Source: Nonomuraea maritima (GTDB lineage: Bacteria; Actinomycetota; Actinomycetes; Streptosporangiales; Streptosporangiaceae). From it: a DNA stretch of 64,000 bases. The stretch's first letter is position 1, and the number at the start of each line of letters is the position of its first letter. A program made the translations under genes and the position numbers. Below are positions 60,656 to 64,000 of this stretch, one piece after another. The DNA lies in assembly GCF_900100395.1 (NCBI RefSeq), contig NZ_FNFB01000015.1, forward strand, positions 1 to 64,000, given 5' to 3'. The notes below the pieces were generated by a model, which worked only from the letters and a program-made list of their open reading frames with translations, was not told the origin of the DNA and ran no database searches.

Positions 60656-62752
60656 TTACTTGCCGACCTTCGAACGGGCGGCCGCGCGGACGAGGTCGGC
60701 CCGGTCGCGGGGGCTGATCACGTCCGCCTTGACGAGCTGGTCGGCGACCTCGGTCACGTGCCGGACGAACTGGCCGTGGTTCGGCCACTCCTCCGTGTCG
60801 AGGATGTGGTCGTTGACCGTGCAGGTGCCGGTCAGCGACCGGTTCGGCACGCCGCTGTCGATCCCGCCGACCACGACCGTCGGCCCGGTGTCCGGCTCGG
60901 CGCAGATCGGCATGGCAAGCGGCCCACCGACGACGGGCAGCTCGACCGACGTCCTGGCCAGGTCGACGGTGAGGACGGTGCCCGGCTCGGGGTGCAGGGT
61001 GAACTCGTGGTCGGTCGAGAAGATCATCAGCCCGATCCGCGACCCCGCCGGGATGACCTGGTCGTCCGGCTGCAACGGCACGGTCAGCTCGACGAACCTG
61101 CCCGGCTCGAGCGGCTCGCCGTGCCGCAGCGAGCGGCTGTTCTGCGGGTCGGCCCAGCCCCGGGTGATGACGCTGGTCGTCGAGCCGCGGGTGCTGGACT
61201 CGCAGCCCGCGCCGCCCGTCCACGGCAGCTTCACCAGTGCGATCGACAGGTTCGCCGCCGGCTTGCTCGCGGCCAGCCGGATCTTCACCCGCGTGGTGCC
61301 CGAGATGTGCACGGGCGCGCTCAGCTCAGGGCTGACGTACAGCAGCCGGTTCTCCGACTCCTGGGTGGCCAGGGTGCTCGCGTTGCAGGCCAGCGCTCCG
61401 GCGTCCACGAACTGCTCGGTACCGCTGCCCGGCCGGGCCAGTGAGCTCAGCCCGCCGCCGCTCAGCGGGTTCATGGTGACCGGCTCAGCCTCCGGGTTCG
61501 GGTAGTCGGCGTACGGCGTGAGCTCGCTCGTCCCCGTCTCGTTGCGGACGATGAAGGCCTTCGGGTCGTTCTCGACGCCGTTGCGGACGCCGTACAGGTA
61601 GCGGGTGAACCACCGGTTGCGCATGTCCAGCGGCGGCGCGCCGCCGTGCCCGCCCTGGTGGAAGTACTGCTGCACCGGCGTGCCCTGCTTCTTCAACGCC
61701 TCGGTGATCCGGACGCTGTGCTCGGGCACCACGTTCCAGTCGTTGAAGGCGTGCGCCATGAGGGTCGCGGCCCGCACCCCGCGCACCTGGTTGAGCAGGT
61801 CCCGCCCCGCCCAGAAGTCGTTGTAGTCGCCGGTGGCCCGGTCCTGGTGCCGGTTCATCTCGTCGACCCGTACGTGCTGGGCGCAGTAGTCGCGGGTCTC
61901 CGGGTAGCCGCTGCTGATGTAGTCGAAGAGGTAGTCGATGTCCTCGCCGGGCCAGCCGCCCGGGTTCCGCACCAGCCCGTTCGATCGGTAGTAGTGGTAG
62001 TACGAGGTGTTCGGCGCGATCGGGATGATCGCCTCCAGCCCCTTGACCCCGGTGGTCGCGGCCGCGAGCGGAAGCGTCCCGTTGTACGACGTACCGGTCA
62101 TCCCGACCTTGCCGGTGGACCAGTCGGTCGCGGACACCGGCTCACCGCCGACGGCGCTCGTGTACCCCTTCGCCCGGCCGTTCAGCCAGTCGACGACCGC
62201 CTTCGGCGCCAGCGACTCGTTGGCGCCGCCCACCGTCGGACACCCCTGGGACAGACCGGTGCCCGGCGAGTCCGAGTGCACGACGGCGAAACCGCGTGGC
62301 ACCCACGTACCGACCTCGCTGGTCGACACGGACGTACGGTCGGGCCGGTGCGTGATGGGCGGCGGCGAGGTGCGGGGCGGAGGCTCCGCGCCGACCTCGA
62401 CGTTCATGTTCCAGAAGTACTGCCGCTCGGTCGAGGCCGTTCCGGCATAGTACGGACTGGTCTCGTAGACGACCGGCACCTTCAGCCCGTCGGCGGTCGG
62501 CCCCGGCCTGGTCACGTCCACGTGCATGCGGTCACGCCGGCCGTCGCCGTCGGAGTCGAACTCGGTCTCGACCCATAACCGCTCCCGTATCCAGGTGCTT
62601 TGATCGGCGAATTCCGGCACCACCTGTGCCTGCCCGTCGACGAAGACCGGTTGTGGCAGCGGGTCGGCGGCGGCCGGCCCGGCGAACCCGGTGGCCGTGA
62701 TCAAGGCCCCCAGAACCGGCAGAGTGAGGATTCGCGGCGCTCTTCGTGTCAT
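60656..62752 (-). CDS. Secreted Xaa-Pro dipeptidyl-peptidase-like S15 protein
   Basis: 698 residues with a Sec signal (RRAPRILTLPVLGALITATG, cleavage near ...GPAAA-DP). The S15/CocE alpha/beta-hydrolase core has nucleophile VGMTGTSYNGTLPLAA (Ser in GTSYNG, about residue 230) and preceding DSPGTGLSQGCP. AHAFNDWNV (Asp) and FHQGGHGGAP (His) complete the triad. A C-terminal jelly-roll domain (about 420-660) is typical of X-prolyl dipeptidyl peptidases. It would remove N-terminal Xaa-Pro dipeptides or hydrolyse acyl esters outside the cell. It has no obvious link to the biosynthetic cluster. Confidence 0.9.
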   Translation of the reverse strand: MTRRAPRILTLPVLGALITATGFAGPAAADPLPQPVFVDGQAQVVPEFADQSTWIRERLWVETEFDSDGDGRRDRMHVDVTRPGPTADGLKVPVVYETSPYYAGTASTERQYFWNMNVEVGAEPPPRTSPPPITHRPDRTSVSTSEVGTWVPRGFAVVHSDSPGTGLSQGCPTVGGANESLAPKAVVDWLNGRAKGYTSAVGGEPVSATDWSTGKVGMTGTSYNGTLPLAAATTGVKGLEAIIPIAPNTSYYHYYRSNGLVRNPGGWPGEDIDYLFDYISSGYPETRDYCAQHVRVDEMNRHQDRATGDYNDFWAGRDLLNQVRGVRAATLMAHAFNDWNVVPEHSVRITEALKKQGTPVQQYFHQGGHGGAPPLDMRNRWFTRYLYGVRNGVENDPKAFIVRNETGTSELTPYADYPNPEAEPVTMNPLSGGGLSSLARPGSGTEQFVDAGALACNASTLATQESENRLLYVSPELSAPVHISGTTRVKIRLAASKPAANLSIALVKLPWTGGAGCESSTRGSTTSVITRGWADPQNSRSLRHGEPLEPGRFVELTVPLQPDDQVIPAGSRIGLMIFSTDHEFTLHPEPGTVLTVDLARTSVELPVVGGPLAMPICAEPDTGPTVVVGGIDSGVPNRSLTGTCTVNDHILDTEEWPNHGQFVRHVTEVADQLVKADVISPRDRADLVRAAARSKVGK

Positions 62753-63317
62753 CGTGGATCACCTCGTGGTCAGCGCTTTGGCTGACGGAGCGGTCCCGAC
62801 GGCATCGAGGGGGCGCGACACGACACCGCGCTCACGCTGCCCACCGGACCGATGCTCCGCCTGGTGAGCCGACCGTAACCGCCCACCCCGACCCGTATCA
62901 CCCGACACCTGACGAAACTCGCACGCCCTCCCTTCGACTCCCGTAGAGAACCGTCAGTCCAGGGCGGCGATGGCGTGGGCCTGGGCTCACCGCGAGGACG
63001 CTACTGTCGCTGTGGTCCGTCAGAACGGTCGGCCTCACCCTGCTCGACCCTCTCGCGAGGCATCGGGAGCGAGGCGTTCTCGGCGGCCGCCGACCGGACC
63101 GCGAACTCGCCGTAGGTCCTCGGCCGGACAGGCTGGACCGACCGTGCCCGTGCCGGCGTGACAAGGGAGATGGCGAAGCCGTCGGGCCACACGGTGGTCT
63201 CGTCGCACACCACGCGTCTCACCTGACGGGCGGCTCCACTACGCGTGGGTCCGCGATCCGGACGGCCACCAGGTCAAGTTCGTACAGAAGCTCTGACCTG
63301 ACGACACCGGAACCGGG
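62753..63317. other. Region without an intact gene; decayed sequence
   Basis: I see no complete gene in these 565 bp. Frames on both strands at about 62970-63220 have no recognisable domains. The only interpretable coding text is a VOC-family tail at 63231-63296. The region probably contains promoters for the flanking minus-strand genes and decayed coding remnants. Confidence 0.5.
63231..63296 (+). pseudogene. VOC/glyoxalase-family C-terminal remnant
   Basis: The frame ends RLHYAWVRDPDGHQVKFVQ-KL-stop, the usual last strand of glyoxalase/bleomycin-resistance (VOC) proteins (DPDGhxxxf). No matching N-terminal portion is visible upstream, so only a fragment remains. Confidence 0.5.
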
Positions 63318-63866
63318 TCAGCGCCAGAAGAACACCAGCGCGGTGAGGGCGAGGGTCAGCACCACGAACTCCGGCGTCCTCGGGCGGCGGGCGGCCTCCT
63401 GGCGCGCCGAGATCACCAGGACGGCGGCCATGGTCAGCGAGGTCAGCAGGTGCAGGACGTACCAGACGAGGACGGGGATCCTGCCGAGGACGGTCCCGGA
63501 CAGCAGGTCGTCCACGGCGCCGAACCCGGCCAGGCCGCTGAGCAGCGCGAGGCCGAGGCCGAGCAGCGCGGGGAGGTACCGGAAGAGGCCCAGCAGTGCC
63601 CAGATGACGGCGCCGATCACCAACAAGGTCGAGAACCGGTAGTGCGTCTGGCGGGCGAGCAGGCCGCTGGGCGACTCCATGCTCAGCCGCAGGACGGACT
63701 CGTACGCGCCACTCATCTCCACCCCGTGCAGCGGCGTGTAGCTCCCGGAATACGGGGCCGTTCCACCGTCGGGATTGTAGAAGAAGGTCAAATACGCGCC
63801 GGTGATCAGGACAATGGCGAAACAGTAGACCAACATCTCGCCGACCAACTGCCTCGCCCGCTCCAT
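63318..63866 (-). CDS. Short QcrB-like cytochrome b membrane protein
   Basis: 182 residues with four to five membrane helices. GEMLVYCFAIVLITGAYLTF, then FYNPDGG, YTPLHGVEMSGAYESVL, GLLARQTHYRF and AGFGAVDDLLSGTVLGRIP follow the order of the N-terminal part of actinobacterial cytochrome bc1 QcrB (about 540 residues). Here a final helix follows directly and the C-terminal half is missing. Only some heme-ligand histidines could be present (one His in RQTH). It may be a degenerate paralogue or a small b-type membrane protein. No Rieske or cytochrome c gene is visible within the window. Confidence 0.65.
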   Translation of the reverse strand: MERARQLVGEMLVYCFAIVLITGAYLTFFYNPDGGTAPYSGSYTPLHGVEMSGAYESVLRLSMESPSGLLARQTHYRFSTLLVIGAVIWALLGLFRYLPALLGLGLALLSGLAGFGAVDDLLSGTVLGRIPVLVWYVLHLLTSLTMAAVLVISARQEAARRPRTPEFVVLTLALTALVFFWR

Positions 63867-64000
63867 TCGTCATATTTCACCACAAATACGCTTGCGGGAC
63901 TGGGTGATCCATCTGGCGGCGGCTTCAGCGTCTTCGTGACCCTCTACTCCGGTGTTCTACGAGGGGAGGGTGAATCATCAGCCGATTGCGCGGTGACCGA
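63867..64000. other. Terminal intergenic sequence
   Basis: Relatively AT-rich sequence upstream of the QcrB-like gene, probably its promoter region. No gene or clear motif seen before the window ends. Confidence 0.3.

Noticed and set aside
62970-63222. Opposed small frames upstream of the VOC remnant
   Set aside because: No domain, no convincing start signals and mutual overlap; more consistent with decayed DNA.

Overview
The window is very GC-rich DNA with GTG/TTG starts, ATGA-type start/stop overlaps and strong third-position G/C. It reads as a chromosomal accessory region of an actinomycete, plausibly Streptosporangiaceae-like, but the genus is inference. The centre is a hybrid NRPS-PKS biosynthetic gene cluster of about 34 kb (14879-48571). 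Carbohydrate-uptake and catabolism clusters with their own regulators flank it.

Left flank (1-14878). An IS110-like transposase tail sits at the edge. Next come a hydantoinase-like/DUF917 gene pair divergent from a PucR-type regulator, a truncated-looking heavy-metal-domain ORF, and a secreted esterase. An IclR regulator is divergent from a sugar-acid locus: ABC transporter (lipoprotein plus two permeases), enolase-superfamily dehydratase and FAH-family enzyme. The esterase and the ABC operon share a distinctive promoter/operator, which suggests one IclR regulon. A DJ-1/PfpI protein and a divergent Rrf2 regulator/SDR pair with stacked operators complete the flank.

Biosynthetic cluster. A 440-bp intergenic region holding a 20-bp palindrome separates two divergent operons. 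The minus-strand operon has eight tightly packed genes. In transcription order they are an LDH/MDH-like dehydrogenase, a threonine-synthase-like (fold II PLP-like) protein, a discrete ketosynthase lacking an acyltransferase, a type II thioesterase, a lone LanB glutamylation-type protein, an A-PCP-C-PCP synthetase, a KS-AT-KR-DH-PCP polyketide synthase, and an A-PCP protein. The plus-strand operon encodes MbtH, a (C-A-PCP)x3 synthetase, a C-A-PCP-TE synthetase, an MFS exporter and a SyrP-like Fe(II)/2-oxoglutarate hydroxylase. Manual reading of the adenylation pockets gives Asp, Ser, Ser, Ser for the plus-strand line. The hydroxylase most likely makes beta-hydroxy-Asp on the carrier. The minus-strand proteins presumably make an unusual starter that is passed to the first condensation domain.

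Oddities inside the cluster include a LanB-like protein in a thiotemplate pathway, a ketosynthase with the NIGH histidine changed to Asn, and a terminal TE with a Cys nucleophile and apparent loss of the catalytic His and Asp. There is also a carrier protein with no adenylation domain, a KR-before-DH order, and a DCL-looking C domain without any epimerase. TTA codons occur in all three multidomain NRPS genes of more than 1,000 codons.

Right flank (48645-64000). One FadR-type GntR regulator with an ABC sugar transporter and enolase-superfamily enzyme is followed by a second GntR regulator with a ribose-type ABC system (ATPase, two permeases, periplasmic-binding lipoprotein) and a sugar epimerase/isomerase. 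Then come a secreted Xaa-Pro dipeptidyl-peptidase-like S15 protein, about 0.56 kb of decayed sequence with a VOC-family tail, and a short QcrB-like membrane protein.
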